Positions 1-10,642 of a stretch of DNA of 64,000 nucleotides are shown piece by piece. The notes under the pieces were generated by a model. The model was not told the origin of the DNA, did no database searches, and was given only the letters and a program-made list of their open reading frames with translations. Each line of letters opens with the position of its first letter. The first letter of the stretch is position 1. Source of the DNA: Mytilinidion resinicola. Its lineage: Eukaryota > Ascomycota > Dothideomycetes > Mytilinidiales > Mytilinidiaceae. The position numbers and the translations under genes were made by a program. Location of the stretch: contig NW_022985456.1 in assembly GCF_010093595.1 (NCBI RefSeq), forward strand, positions 580,104 to 644,103. Reading direction: 5' to 3'.

Positions 1-182
1 GACTGAGAGTTCGAAATGCAGGCGAGTGGAAAGTCTTTTTCTTTTTTTGAATATGGGATGGATGGATGAATTATAATTGATCGATACAACACGAAATGAA
101 AATCCGAGAAGGCACAAAAAACCACCATACCAACCTCCCTCCCACTCTCTCTCACACGCCCTATATCCTACATATCTCCACC

Positions 183-2602
183 TTAATGCAATCCCTCCAA
201 AAACCCCACCAACCTCTTCTTAATCACCACCCCAACCAACGCCCCCGTCCCCTCCTCCACTACACACAAATGCCTCAACCCCAACCTCCCAAACATCTCC
301 ACCGCATACTCCACCGGCGCCGCCACGCACAGCGTCAGCGGTGTGCGATCTACAAACGGCGTGAGATCCATGACCGCCTGCGCCTCCCGCTCGTCTTCCA
401 ACGGGCTACCCAGCACTCTCACCTCCGCATCCGCCGCGAACACCGAGCCCAGCGCGTCCGGAGCGCTAGAGAGCCCGAACGCGAGCTCGCCCTCGGCGAT
501 GTAGCCCTGCAGCACGTGCACGCTGGTCCCGGGCAGCGGCTGGACGAGCACGAGACCCGCGTCCATGAGGCCGCGTGCGTGGAGCTGGTCGAGCTTCTTC
601 TGCAACAAGGCGCGGGGGACTTTGTTGCTCGGTGGTACTGTTACTGTGATCTCGTCCATGGTTTGCTTGGGCGGAATGAGTTCTTGCACTAAGCGGCTCT
701 CTTTTCGCACAAGGAGCGTTGCGTGGTCGGCGTCGAGGAATGGGTGGCCCAGCACTGTTTGCGCGAGGTCGTAGACGCCTTCGGAGGAGATGGCGTCGGC
801 AACCCATTTGGCGACGAGGATCGCGATCATGTGCGGGACGATGTACTCGAGTTCGCCGGTGAGCTCGAACATGATGACGCACAGGGAGATGGTCATGCGG
901 GAGACGCCGGCGAGGAAGGCGGCGGCGCCGACCATGGCGAAGATGCCGGGGGAAATGGTGCCGATGGATTGGCCCAAGAGGCGGCCGAAGAGGGCGCCGG
1001 CGTCGAGGGCGGGGATGATCACGCCTGAGGGGACTTTGCAGCCGAAGGTAATGATCGTGAGGACTAGTTTGGTGAGGGTGCCGTAGGTGAGCCAGCCGAC
1101 GTAGGCCCAGCGCGCGGAAGTGCTGGAGGCGGCCGCGGCTTCGTGGGTGCAGACCCAGGAGTCGGCGGATTTAGGGGAACGGCAGTCGACGAGGAGGTTC
1201 TTGATAATTATATCGCCTGGCTCCCGCGTTAGGGGGTTCGGGAATTGAAGCAGAGTAGTGGCTAGAACGACGAGAAAGACTTCGAAGACGGGATGGTTCT
1301 TGATGAGGCCATAGCTGCGGAACCATTTCGACCACTTGAAGTTGGCTTTGCAGAAGATGCCACCGAAGACGCCGCCGGCAATTCCTAGGACTACAAAGAC
1401 GACGTAGTGGATTGGGGAGTATGACGTGCCGTAGTTGGTCTCGAAGAGGACGAGCTTTCCAGTTCCTGTAGGATTAAGTGCTTTCAAGACCATAGCTGCG
1501 AAGAGGGAGCATAGGAAAGCGCGCCAGAGGACTTTGCGTGGGAAGTATGTGCTGATTTCCTCGTAGCTGAACAAAACGCCACCGATTGGTGCACCAAAGG
1601 CGACACTCAGGCCTGAGGCACAAGCAGCGGAGAGCAGCTCTCGTAGCTTGCGGCCATTCTCTCGGTACTTAGGGAACCAGTTGCCCACGATGTAGCCGAC
1701 ACAGGTGGAGATGTGGACAAAAGGGCCTTCTTTGCCTAGACACATGCCTGTAGCAACAGCGAAGATGGCACCGAACCCTTTAACGACGAGGACTTTCAGG
1801 TCAAGAAAGTTGGGGATCACAAAGCCGGAAAGGATAGTCTTGATCTCCGGGATACCGGAGCCAGCGGCCATGTACATAGATTTCCCAACCGGCGGCGATT
1901 TGGGGTCCGCATCGTTAGATTTGTCTGCCTTCCCCGGTGCTACAGCTGGCAACGAGCTTTTCGTGAGCATGGTGGCGCTGGAGCTGATGATACCGAAAAG
2001 GAGCGCCCAAGCTACGTAGATGGCGAAGGAAGCCCAGTAATTTTCCGACCATAGCTGGAAATGCTTGCATTGGTCACCAATCTCGGATTGAATTCCTAGG
2101 AGAGGCGTCTTGTCATCGCAGCATGCCTCGCGGTTGAGCAGCGGATTCCTGGTGCAATACCCTAGCTTCCAGTCCGATACAGTTGCTTCAGCCACATCCA
2201 CGACAAATGCTACACAGGCAGTGAGCGTCCCTATGATAATCACGGCAATCCACCCAGAGGAGGCTTCGAAGAGAGAAATTAGCTCATAGCGTAGGCCTTT
2301 TCGAGATTTGATATAGCGAGATCGATATGAATCTTTGACCTTCGAATCATCAGTGACTGCGAGTATGGACAGCAGGCAGAGATTACCAAGTCATGTAACC
2401 AGTCAATGGTCGTGTAGTCATTATACGGCAACCTCTCCCCGACCGTACTACCGGCCATTTGCTGTTCATCTTTCGTAACAGCAGACGAGATGATAGACTG
2501 AGCTTCGTCCTCATGCTGCAGGTGGCTCAATCGACGGTCGTTCGCAGCATGGTAGATGAGATGAGTCCGCTCGGTAGCGGACTCGACGTCGTCAGAAGGC
2601 AT
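183..2602 (-). CDS. CLC-family chloride channel/exchanger (Gef1-like)
   Basis: Two exons, 2602-2387 and 2339-183, with a 47-bp phase-0 intron (2340-2386), give 790 residues, normal for fungal Gef1-type CLCs of Golgi/vacuolar membranes. The fold signatures are clear: GSGIPEIK near residue 232, GKEGPFVH near 274 (its Glu is the gating glutamate) and GAPIGGVLFSYEE downstream, whose Glu pair includes the position of the proton glutamate in CLC exchangers. Hydrophobic helices fill residues 100-600, and the last 180 residues fit a CBS-domain pair. A cysteine-rich lumenal loop follows the first membrane segment. The start at 2602 gives an acidic cytosolic N-terminus ending in DWLHDL, a conserved fungal CLC segment. 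From the two glutamates I infer Cl-/H+ exchange rather than a passive channel. Family assignment is firm; the organelle is inferred. Confidence 0.93.
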
Positions 2603-3910
2603 GGTGAGTCCCGGAAGCTACCGAAGCTCGAGCACGCAGCCCTGAAGGCGCCTTTTGAAGGAGAGGAAATGAATCTCGAGGCATAGCTCCGGAGATCTGG
2701 GATTTTGGGGTATTCTAGAGCTTCCAGAGCTCGATGACGCTACTGCAACTGCACAGATCGACTGGGTCTGGCAAACTGATATGGCATTCAGCTTATCGCC
2801 CCGCGGAAATGCTGGTCGGAAGGCTGCCAGTGTGTCCGCCACCCGCGAATTGGTGAGGTAGAGATAAGAAAGCGGGAAGCCTGTCGATCGCGCGAAACGT
2901 GACTTCGTGTTTTAGTGGCGGGGAAGAATCCGTTTCTTACCTCCTAGTATCATCACAAGAGTAGCCAAGTACGCTTTGAGACCAAACGCAGAACACCATC
3001 TACGGCACTCACCAGTCTCTGGATTCACGATGATGAAAGACTGCGGAAGTCAAAGGTCACGTGCTGACTTCTCAATCCAGTTTTCACCAGGACCCAAAGT
3101 AGTGTCACGTGAGTTAACTGTTCACTCCTTGGGAAAATTTGGCCAAAAAAGCAATCGCCTTACTCACTCGTCACTGCTATAGATCAACATCCACTGATTG
3201 CGATTCGCTCACACACATAGTCGAATCTTAAAGAAGCCTCACATAAAGTCACTCGGCACGAAAAGCGTCTCAAACCGTCTCTGTAACCCGTACAAGACCA
3301 CAGATCGACGTTGCAGATAATCTCAGAAACAGGCAAGTCTTGGCTGCATACGTTTGCCAAAGTGTGGAGCGCCGTGTCTACGCTCTGCACTACCACACCA
3401 CCGTGTTTCGCACGAAGATTCCGTCAGGTGACCAGATTCAATGAAATTTGCTACCGAGACTATGTCACGTGATGGAATCGTCACGCGAAACACGGCGGTA
3501 GAGCAGGACACAGATGCACTTCAAAATGGGAGATGACAGAAGCGGGCTGGTTTTGATTGTTGAAAAAGTGTGGAATGCCGTATCTGCGACCCATAAGACA
3601 GGTGACAGATCTGCCCTGCCTACTGGCTGCATACGTTCGTTGAAAGTGTAAAGTGCCGTGGAGGACACAGATTGCAAACGCTGCTCTGAAATGCGTAAAC
3701 GGCAGTGTAGTCATCCGACTACACCATCTGTTAAAGTAGAGTGTAGGACTTACGCCAGCAATGCATGAGTTAGAAGCCACCCCGCAGGATATGTCCCGCA
3801 AGATATGAGAACCGCAAAAGAAAGGCCCCGTAGTATGACATGCACCGCCCATCCCATCCATGCAAGAGTTCTCAACCTCACCAGTCTCCACTCCTCAATG
3901 TAGAGGCCGT
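2603..3910. other. Intergenic region with degenerate repeats
   Basis: No convincing gene. The stretch 3340-3700 holds three imperfect copies of a motif resembling GTGTGGARYGCCGTRTCT, two of them beside GGCTGCATACGTT. Short open frames here are scattered and overlap on both strands without codon bias. The 5' side is the promoter region of the CLC gene; the 3' side abuts the 3' end of the MFS gene. Confidence 0.6.
3340..3700. repeat. Degenerate dispersed repeat, three relics
   Basis: Relic copies sit at about 3344-3400, 3560-3615 and 3628-3690. Each contains a variant of AAAGTGTGGARYGCCGT, followed in the first two by a TCTRCGMYC-type tail. A fourth, inverted copy lies at about 13490-13545. 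The copies are too diverged to define ends or target duplications. Confidence 0.45.
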
Positions 3911-5867
3911 TCAAGCAGCCGCAGGCGCAATCTTCTTGCCCTTAACACTCTTCCACTCCATTCCGAAACTGACGATGAAAGAAATCGCAGCGGCTGCGAC
4001 GGCGACCAGGAAGGCCTGCGTGATGCCCTTGGTGTAGGCTTCTAGCACACCGTCCAGCATCTTGCTCCATCCATACTTCGCCATGACCTCCCGTACGTGG
4101 GTCGCGCCGGCTCCGATCACGACCTTCGGGTTCACACCAGGGGCGTATACGGTTATGTTCTCCGCTAAACTGTTGACGAAGATGTTTTGCGCAATCGAGA
4201 TCGCTAAGGCGCCGCCCAGGCTGTTGAAGAAGAACACGCATGCATTGCCCGTGGGCATATCCTTCTCGCTCGTCACGACCTGGACAGCGACAAAGGGGAT
4301 CTGCACGGCCATGCCCGAGCCTGCACCCGCAAGGATTTGGTAGCCAATCCAGACGCCAGCTGGAGAGTTGACCTTGAGGGTGTAGAGCAGGCCAGAGCCG
4401 ACGCAGAAGATGGCGCTGCCGATCCACATGAAGGGAGTGTAGTAGCCAATTTTAGTGACAGTACCGCCAACTACGATAGCGCCGAGAGTGTTTGAAACGA
4501 GGTATGCGATTGTACGGATGCCGGAGCCTTCGGCTGTGGTGCCTTTACAGGCTTGAAAGTAGAAGGGAAGGTAGAAGATGTGACTGTGTTAAGATTAGCT
4601 CCAAAGGTTCTGCTGGTGGAGGAGAGTGCGAAGTTACTTACGTATAGAGACCCATGCTGAACAAAGCTGAGAACAGACTTCCAAAACCAACGGTTCGCTG
4701 CAACAGAATCCTAGGCGGAAGCGTGCCTCGGTCGCCTCTGTAGACTTGAATGCCTATAAACACGATTGTAAGGAGTCCAAAGCCCAACAAGCAACCCCAG
4801 ATGCTGCTATCACTCCATGGATATGTTTGCCCACCCCATTGCAACGCCAATAGCAGGCACACAACGGCTGAGATGAGGACTGCGGCGCCTAGCAAGTCGA
4901 TCTGGAGAATACGCTGCTTGAGAGACATATGCGCAAACTGACGTTCCGGGCTCTTGAAGAAGAAACCAACCACGACCATGGTGACGGCGCCAAAAGGCAA
5001 ATTTATCCAGAAACACCATCGCCAGGACACCTTGTCCGTGAGCGCACCTCCGAGTAAGGGTCCCACTACCGACGCAATGCCGAACATGCTGCTCAGCGCG
5101 GCGATGTATATGGGTCGCTTCCGCAATGCGACGGAGTATCCTACGATTGTGATGCCACCAGAAAAGAGAGCTGCGGCGCCGGCTCCTGCTATTGCACGAC
5201 CCACAATGAACATGGCACTGGACCTGGCGGCAGCGCAGATGATGGAGCCGACCTCGAAGAGTAAGAGGGCACTGAGGTATGTCCATTTGACGTCGAAGTA
5301 GGTGTATACGCGGCCGAAAGAGGGCATCAGGGAGCAGGTGGTGAGGAGGTAGGCGGAGCCATACCAGCCAACGTCGTCGAGCGAGTTGAAGACGGTGGTG
5401 ATCTTCGGTATAGCAGTTGCGATGATGGTGTTGTCGAGGGCGATAACGAAGGTGCAAAGGCAAAGACCGATGCTCAGGACAACGAGAGGGAGCCCTTTTA
5501 GATACTGGCTCTCGTCGTCGGCCTCGTCTCCAGGCAATGGCTCACCTTCGCCTACTGTTGCTTTATTGGTACCATCGGAAGTGGCTGCGCGAGTCTCGTC
5601 GGTGGACTGAATGCGTGCGGTTGTCTCTGAGGCCTCAGCCTTCAATGGCCTCTTCGTGTCGACCCCGGTGGGCTCCTCATCATGGATCCCTGTCGAAGAG
5701 GGTGTAGGTGTCTCGTGCTCCTTCGCGTCGCCCTTCAGGTCTCCAAGCTCGATATCCTCCTCCTTCAGGGCGTGGTGTCCAGACAGCGACTTGGAGGTGG
5801 TCGACGAGGCATCTTCAGTGACAGGCCTCGAGGGACCGTCGGCCGAGGCTGCGGGATGGTCCTGCAT
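3911..5867 (-). CDS. MFS drug/toxin efflux transporter, 14-TM DHA2 type
   Basis: Exons 5867-4642 and 4583-3911 around a 58-bp intron (4584-4641, GTAAGT..ACAG) join in frame as Gly-Leu-Tyr-Thr-His-Ile-Phe and give 632 residues. About 125 acidic, Ser/Thr-rich cytosolic residues precede the first membrane helix. Family marks are LDNTIIATAIPKIT in TM1, WYGSAYLLTTC in TM2 and the loop-2 motif FGRVYTYFDVKWTYL, followed by many hydrophobic helices, as in fungal DHA2 proton antiporters that export drugs or secondary metabolites. The extracellular loop holds QACKGTTAEGSG, typical of this family before a late TM helix. No biosynthetic cluster is visible nearby, so the substrate cannot be named. A start further upstream cannot be excluded. 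Confidence 0.9.
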
Positions 5868-7134
5868 ATCGGCGATTGAGGGCCTGTTTCAAGGAACTTG
5901 CCGGGAGAGCCGGGAGATGCCGTCGGGCGCTCCACAAGTGAATCTGACTGGCCGCTGACGCTGCCCAGATCGGCAATGGTCCAGCGCTCGATGAGGGTGG
6001 TGAAGATGAATGGGAGGCGATGGCGATGAAGACGGCGAAGGCTGTTTGCGCTTTCCACATCACACGCACGCCGTGTCCGTCTCTTGTTCACCCCGGAGAA
6101 GAGCCTATCCGAGGTCTGAGCAACGGTGCGCCAATCAGAGCCCTGAGAGCACGTCGCTTCCACAAGCTCTGTGGTCTCGGCTTTCTCGCTCCTCATCGTT
6201 AAACCGCACGCTGTTAAAGGGCCAACCCTATCTCCAAAACGCGGCCGTGTGGTCTCTGCTATGAAACTCGCCGCCCGTCAGCCTTTACTGACCTCCCAGA
6301 CCCCCATCAACCCAGCTTGTCTTGGAGGAAAACAGCTACGTTCTAGGTCCTGTATACACGCACCCAAAGACGGAGGTCGATAGCAAAGCCCAATTAAGCA
6401 TAGCGCCCGCCTTTCACCTTCCTTGTCGCCAGGATCCGCGACGACAAGCGCCCCACGCGACCCCGGATCTAGCTTCGGCAGGCGAACGCGAAAGCGAAAT
6501 GCAACCCGAGTTCGCATTTCCGTGATTGGTGCAACCTTGAGTATTTAGTGGCGGGATACTAAAAGGTGAACTGTGCCGTATGGTTGCAATTCGAGGCTTC
6601 ATGCAGCTATGGGAGGGTGAGTACGCATGCACACTGGATCTAGATAGTGCAGAAATTCTTTAGGTCTCGAAAGGAGTGAAGCTTGTTCTTCCGTTCCATA
6701 ATCATGTCCACTGTGCGACATCTCACAGCAAGCTCTGGAGATTCTTGGGAATATAAAGGCCGTATCAATTCTGTTTTCTCTAACCTCAACACCACCCACC
6801 AAAACCCTTCGGAATGTGTCGCCAAAGCCTTACCAACGACATCAATACAGGAGCAGAACTCCAAAGTCCACACCACGATGCCAGTCCAGCCCCAATCTCA
6901 GAAACGCCAAAATCCTCGAAACACCCTGAATCTCAAACACCTGCCAATCTATCAGCCTTCTATCACCCCCGCAACCCCACACCCCGATCTGTCCAAAGAC
7001 AGTATAACTCCATTCGAAAGCCCTCAGGTCTCCCCATACTATCCCACTCAAACAATCTTGAAAAACTCAGACTCCTTCAGATCCTACATCCAAAGAAAGA
7101 CCCATCCTCCCCTGACCGATTCTGTTCGCCCTCA
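5868..7134. other. Intergenic region, no supported gene
   Basis: Upstream region of the MFS gene. Open frames up to about 220 codons occur on both strands (for example 6683-7339 +), but they overlap each other and lack domain-like composition. I see no RNA gene. Confidence 0.5.
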
Positions 7135-7350
7135 TCACCGCCTCGCCACCATCTTCTTCTTCCCTTTTGTTACATCCGCTACATCGGGCTTGCAGGAGGT
7201 GCACGGGTGCTCCATGCGTAGGCTCTGCCATATCTCGCCCCCTTGGCCCCCAGGACACGCCGTCTGGATGAGTTGGGCCGGCGCACAGAAGGCGGCGAAG
7301 ACGGTCGTTGTATGGCCGCAAGGGTGGGTGTGGGCGTAGTAGAGGCACAT
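7135..7350 (-). CDS. Small Cys/His-rich protein
   Basis: An intronless 71-residue frame begins MCLYYAHTHPCGHTT. It places cysteines and histidines as C-x8-CGH, then single Cys residues, and ends the ordered part with HPCTSCK before a basic tail. Ascomycetes encode many 60-150 residue proteins that start with Met-Cys and carry a CGH-type motif and a CxxC, probably metal-binding; this frame matches that style, which random frames rarely do. Function is unknown. The only opposing evidence is its shortness and overlap with frames on the other strand. It could be the whole gene or one exon of a larger one. Confidence 0.5.
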   Translation of the reverse strand: MCLYYAHTHPCGHTTTVFAAFCAPAQLIQTACPGGQGGEIWQSLRMEHPCTSCKPDVADVTKGKKKMVARR

Positions 7351-10300
7351 TGTGGTAAGTTGGATAGTGGGGTTGTGGGCAGGGCGAGATTGACTAAGAC
7401 CGGATGGTGCCTATATGAGGGCGAGAGCGGAAGGCCACTCTTGGTACGCGGTCGCGTTCGAGGACGTTTGACTCGGGGCAAGCTCAGATGATGAAGTTAA
7501 TCGAGAGCTGTGAGATATTAGCAGGTGAGTGGTATAGATCGGAGTGCGTGAGGCTTACCAGACTAGCGTAAGCTTAGTCGACCTCGACGTCGTACGTCTT
7601 TCCTCCTTGAAGACCACTGCTTGAAAGAGATCCTGACAAGGTATGAAGTGCAGATGACAGAGACAGATGACCTTAAAAAGAGGAGGAAAATGACTTGAGA
7701 GTTCGAAGATTGCTGTAAGCTTGATTCCACAAACGATCTTCTGATAACCTCATTCCACCTCCCCCATTCCATATTTATATTCCCTCCGACTCATCATTCA
7801 CCGTCCAAAGCCATCCCACCCTACCTTTTCCGCCGTCTCGACTGCCCGAATCGCCGCCATCGGCCATAGCAATTACCCTTCCCTACCCTCCTTGCAGCCC
7901 CATTCCTGCCGTGCCCTCCTCCCCCGCCTACCTATTCGTCCGACGCCCTGCCCAGCGCTGCCTCGTTTAGTGATCCAGGATGAAGAGCGCGCACGAGCGT
8001 CCCAATCGAGCAGCAGGCTGGGTGTTGGAGCTGCATCAGCCTTACGATGGCGGTTGCAAACACCGCGGGCAAGCGGGTAGAGCGGGTAGCCACGTTGGGT
8101 GGACGTACGTGCAGCACTGCACGCGCGTGGTGGGCGTGGCTTGCGTGGGACGGGGCGCGGGTGAGTGCGGGTGTTTCGGAGATGAGACACGGTGGTGGAG
8201 GGGTTGAGGGGTGGAGGAATGTGCAGCCTTTTGCTGAGTTCGGTGGGTAGTTTAAGTGTTATTGACAAGGAAAAATGACCGAGAGTTCGGTTTTGAAGCT
8301 TGAATGTTGAAGATACGAAACCCATTCCCCCCGGAATTGCCTCTGGGAGTGACTGATGTCCTCTGGCGGTATTCGTTTCGCGTTCTGCGTTAGCCGTGGG
8401 CTACGGTATGAGGTGAGGATGTCGGTGACGGGAGAGCCTATGAGGATTGGAGCCAAAGATGTTTGTTTCTTGGCGTGATAATTTTGGGCACATCGCATGA
8501 TAAGAGGCGCATCAAACTTCTCACGGGGGAAATATCAGGCGGCGGTGAGTTTGAGGAGTTTGAGTTGAGCCGTTGGACGCAGATGGCGAGCAGGTAGCCG
8601 TGTCCTACATTTCGACAATGGTGGGGTGGAGGATGGCGGGGCTATGGAAACGTTTGAAATGCGGGATGACGACAGCAGCGGTGGATCTGAGGCGTGCTGG
8701 CTAGACTGGTCTAAACACGGACCAAATAGAGAGAGATAGAGACGTTGAGGGAGAAAAGTCACAAGGCTGGCCCAGCTGCAGATGCAAGAGATGGGCCAAT
8801 GGGAGCAGAGCTACACCGCCAATTGAAAAAGCAGCGCGATGCGAACCGCTGCGGGCGGTCGCTGGTCGTCCTGTGCCGCATGTCGACAGCGCCCGAGCGA
8901 ACTGCCGGCCATGTCCCTGTCGCCGGGAGCATCGTGGGGTCCGGCGGGGTGTTGAAGCGGTCGTCGGGAGAGACGGAGGGCGAAAGGCCCACGGTTCGTG
9001 AGAGCGACGCACCAGAGCGGCTCTCGACGTCTCTCCCCCACCGAGGGGTGTCGTGGCAGGCAGCCCTGCACATCCCCGGGCCAGCTCGAGCAGTTCGCGC
9101 CCTGGAATCCGAGCAGGCTTGTCCAGGTGGTGCTGCAGCTACGCGAACGCCTCCCACACGGGGCATCTCGCCGTGGTGTTGTCGCTCCCACCGTCGCCCA
9201 GCCATGCCTCCTCCACGGCTATCGTGCTCTGCGATCCCACCCAGCCCCGGTGCCAGCTGGCAGACATGACGCCCTGCGCCCCTAGGACCCCTCGTCAGCC
9301 AGCACCAGGCGGGCCCGTCGCGCTCTCGCGGCGCTGGGCAGAGCCGTGTGTGCTGTTCCGGCATAGTGCGCTTTGACACGTAGCTCGCAGCTGCATATTG
9401 ACGCAGGACCCGCTGCAGCTCCGGACAGCGCCCCAAGCTGCAGCAGTGCCATAGTCCCGTCGCCCTCTCTCCCAACCTCGCTCTCTTCCTCTCACGATTC
9501 CATTGTCGCAATTGTGCTGTGTGCTGTGTTTTCGTGCGGATCGACTGTCGCTCGCTTCTCTCCACCACGCCCAAAAGTCGCGAGACGAAGCGACCTCGGC
9601 CGCCACAGGCACCACCACGGGCCTCACCACAACACGGCCGCACCTCGTCCTGTGCTCTGCTGGGCTCAAATCGCCGCGACACTGCCTGCCGTGGAGGACG
9701 GCGGAGCATTGGCCTCGCCCTCACCGCCCTGCCAACGTCACGCCTGTTTATATCCGCCTCTGCCCTCGTCACCACCCTCCGCCGCGCCCGCAGGTCGCAA
9801 TGCGTTGTCTGGTCCAGCTCCAAGTCACTGCCCAGCCGCTCCGCGACCGCCGCCTCATGAGTGACGTCTGCTAGCCTCCCGTTGTGAGAATCGCGTCGCC
9901 CTCGTCTGTAGAAGCTGCCATTGGCCGATCGACCTCTACCCGCTGAGATTGGGCGAATGGGAGGCCGCCGTTGACGTTAGCAGCCAATTCATCCTGCCTG
10001 GTCCGAATTAGGTACACAGACAGAGTCCGCTGGCCGTCGTGAGGCGTGCGCTGCTCGTGCTGTCCTCTTTCTGACTTTTCCTTCAGATATCTTCCGGACT
10101 CGCCTGTCACTCCTTCATCTGTACCATATCTCGTCTCCTCTCTCCCGTCTGCAGCCGCCCGCCTGTACCATTAGTCTCTTTGACTTCCACGGCCTAATCA
10201 ACAAATCTCCGAGAGCGCCTCTTCTCTCCCGCACGCCTGCTGCCCCAAATAGCCCTCATATCCGCCCGTCTGCTCCGCCTAGCCCAGTAACCGCGGGACC

Positions 10301-10642
10301 TGACGCGCACGGCCGGGCCACCTCGACGTATCAACGGCCAACGGCGGGGGTACCTCTGGCCAGGTTTCACCACTTCATCTCACGCCTGCACATCATCCAC
10401 GCGCTGCATCCGTCACCCCGGGGACTCGCTAAGGGTTGGCAGGGCTGATACCGGGCTGCTGAGCTGATCGAGGCTGCATGGTAAGTCATCCGTTCACTAT
10501 GCCAACCTCCTTTCACCGCGTCATGACTGCTGGCCGGTCTGTGGTCGGCGCCAACAATGCCTCTCATCTTGAGCCTCTTCACTCCCGTTCACGCAGCCAT
10601 GCCTTCACTTCAGTCAAGCTGACTTCTCCAGATCTGAGAGAG
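7351..10642. other. Long GC/pyrimidine-rich leader and promoter region
   Basis: About 3.3 kb without a supported gene. From about 9400 to 10480 the + strand is rich in CTCTC/CCTC pyrimidine tracts, as in long fungal 5' leaders, and probably belongs to the 14-3-3-like gene downstream. At 10478 an ATG is directly followed by GTAAGT, a consensus donor, and acceptor-like CAGs lie at 10611-10613 and 10629-10631, so a leader intron is likely. A 354-codon Arg/Gly/Pro-rich open frame (9823-8759, -) is composition-driven and not annotated. Confidence 0.5.
10481..10631 (+). other. Probable 5'-UTR intron
   Basis: Donor GTAAGT at 10481 and acceptor CAG ending at 10631 (or 10613). CTGAC at 10619-10623 could be a branch site for the distal acceptor. 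Splicing from the ATG at 10478 would bring a stop into frame at either acceptor (ATG-ATC-TGA or ATG-TCA-AGC-TGA), which favours the ATG at 10643 as the true start. Confidence 0.4.

Noticed and set aside
96..692. Plus-strand frame opposite the CLC C-terminus
   Set aside because: Shadow of the CLC coding exon; Arg/His/Pro-rich composition typical of antisense frames.
8759..9823. 354-codon minus-strand open frame
   Set aside because: Arg/Gly/Pro-rich translation without domain character in a GC-rich stretch; better explained as leader/promoter of the 14-3-3-like gene on the other strand.
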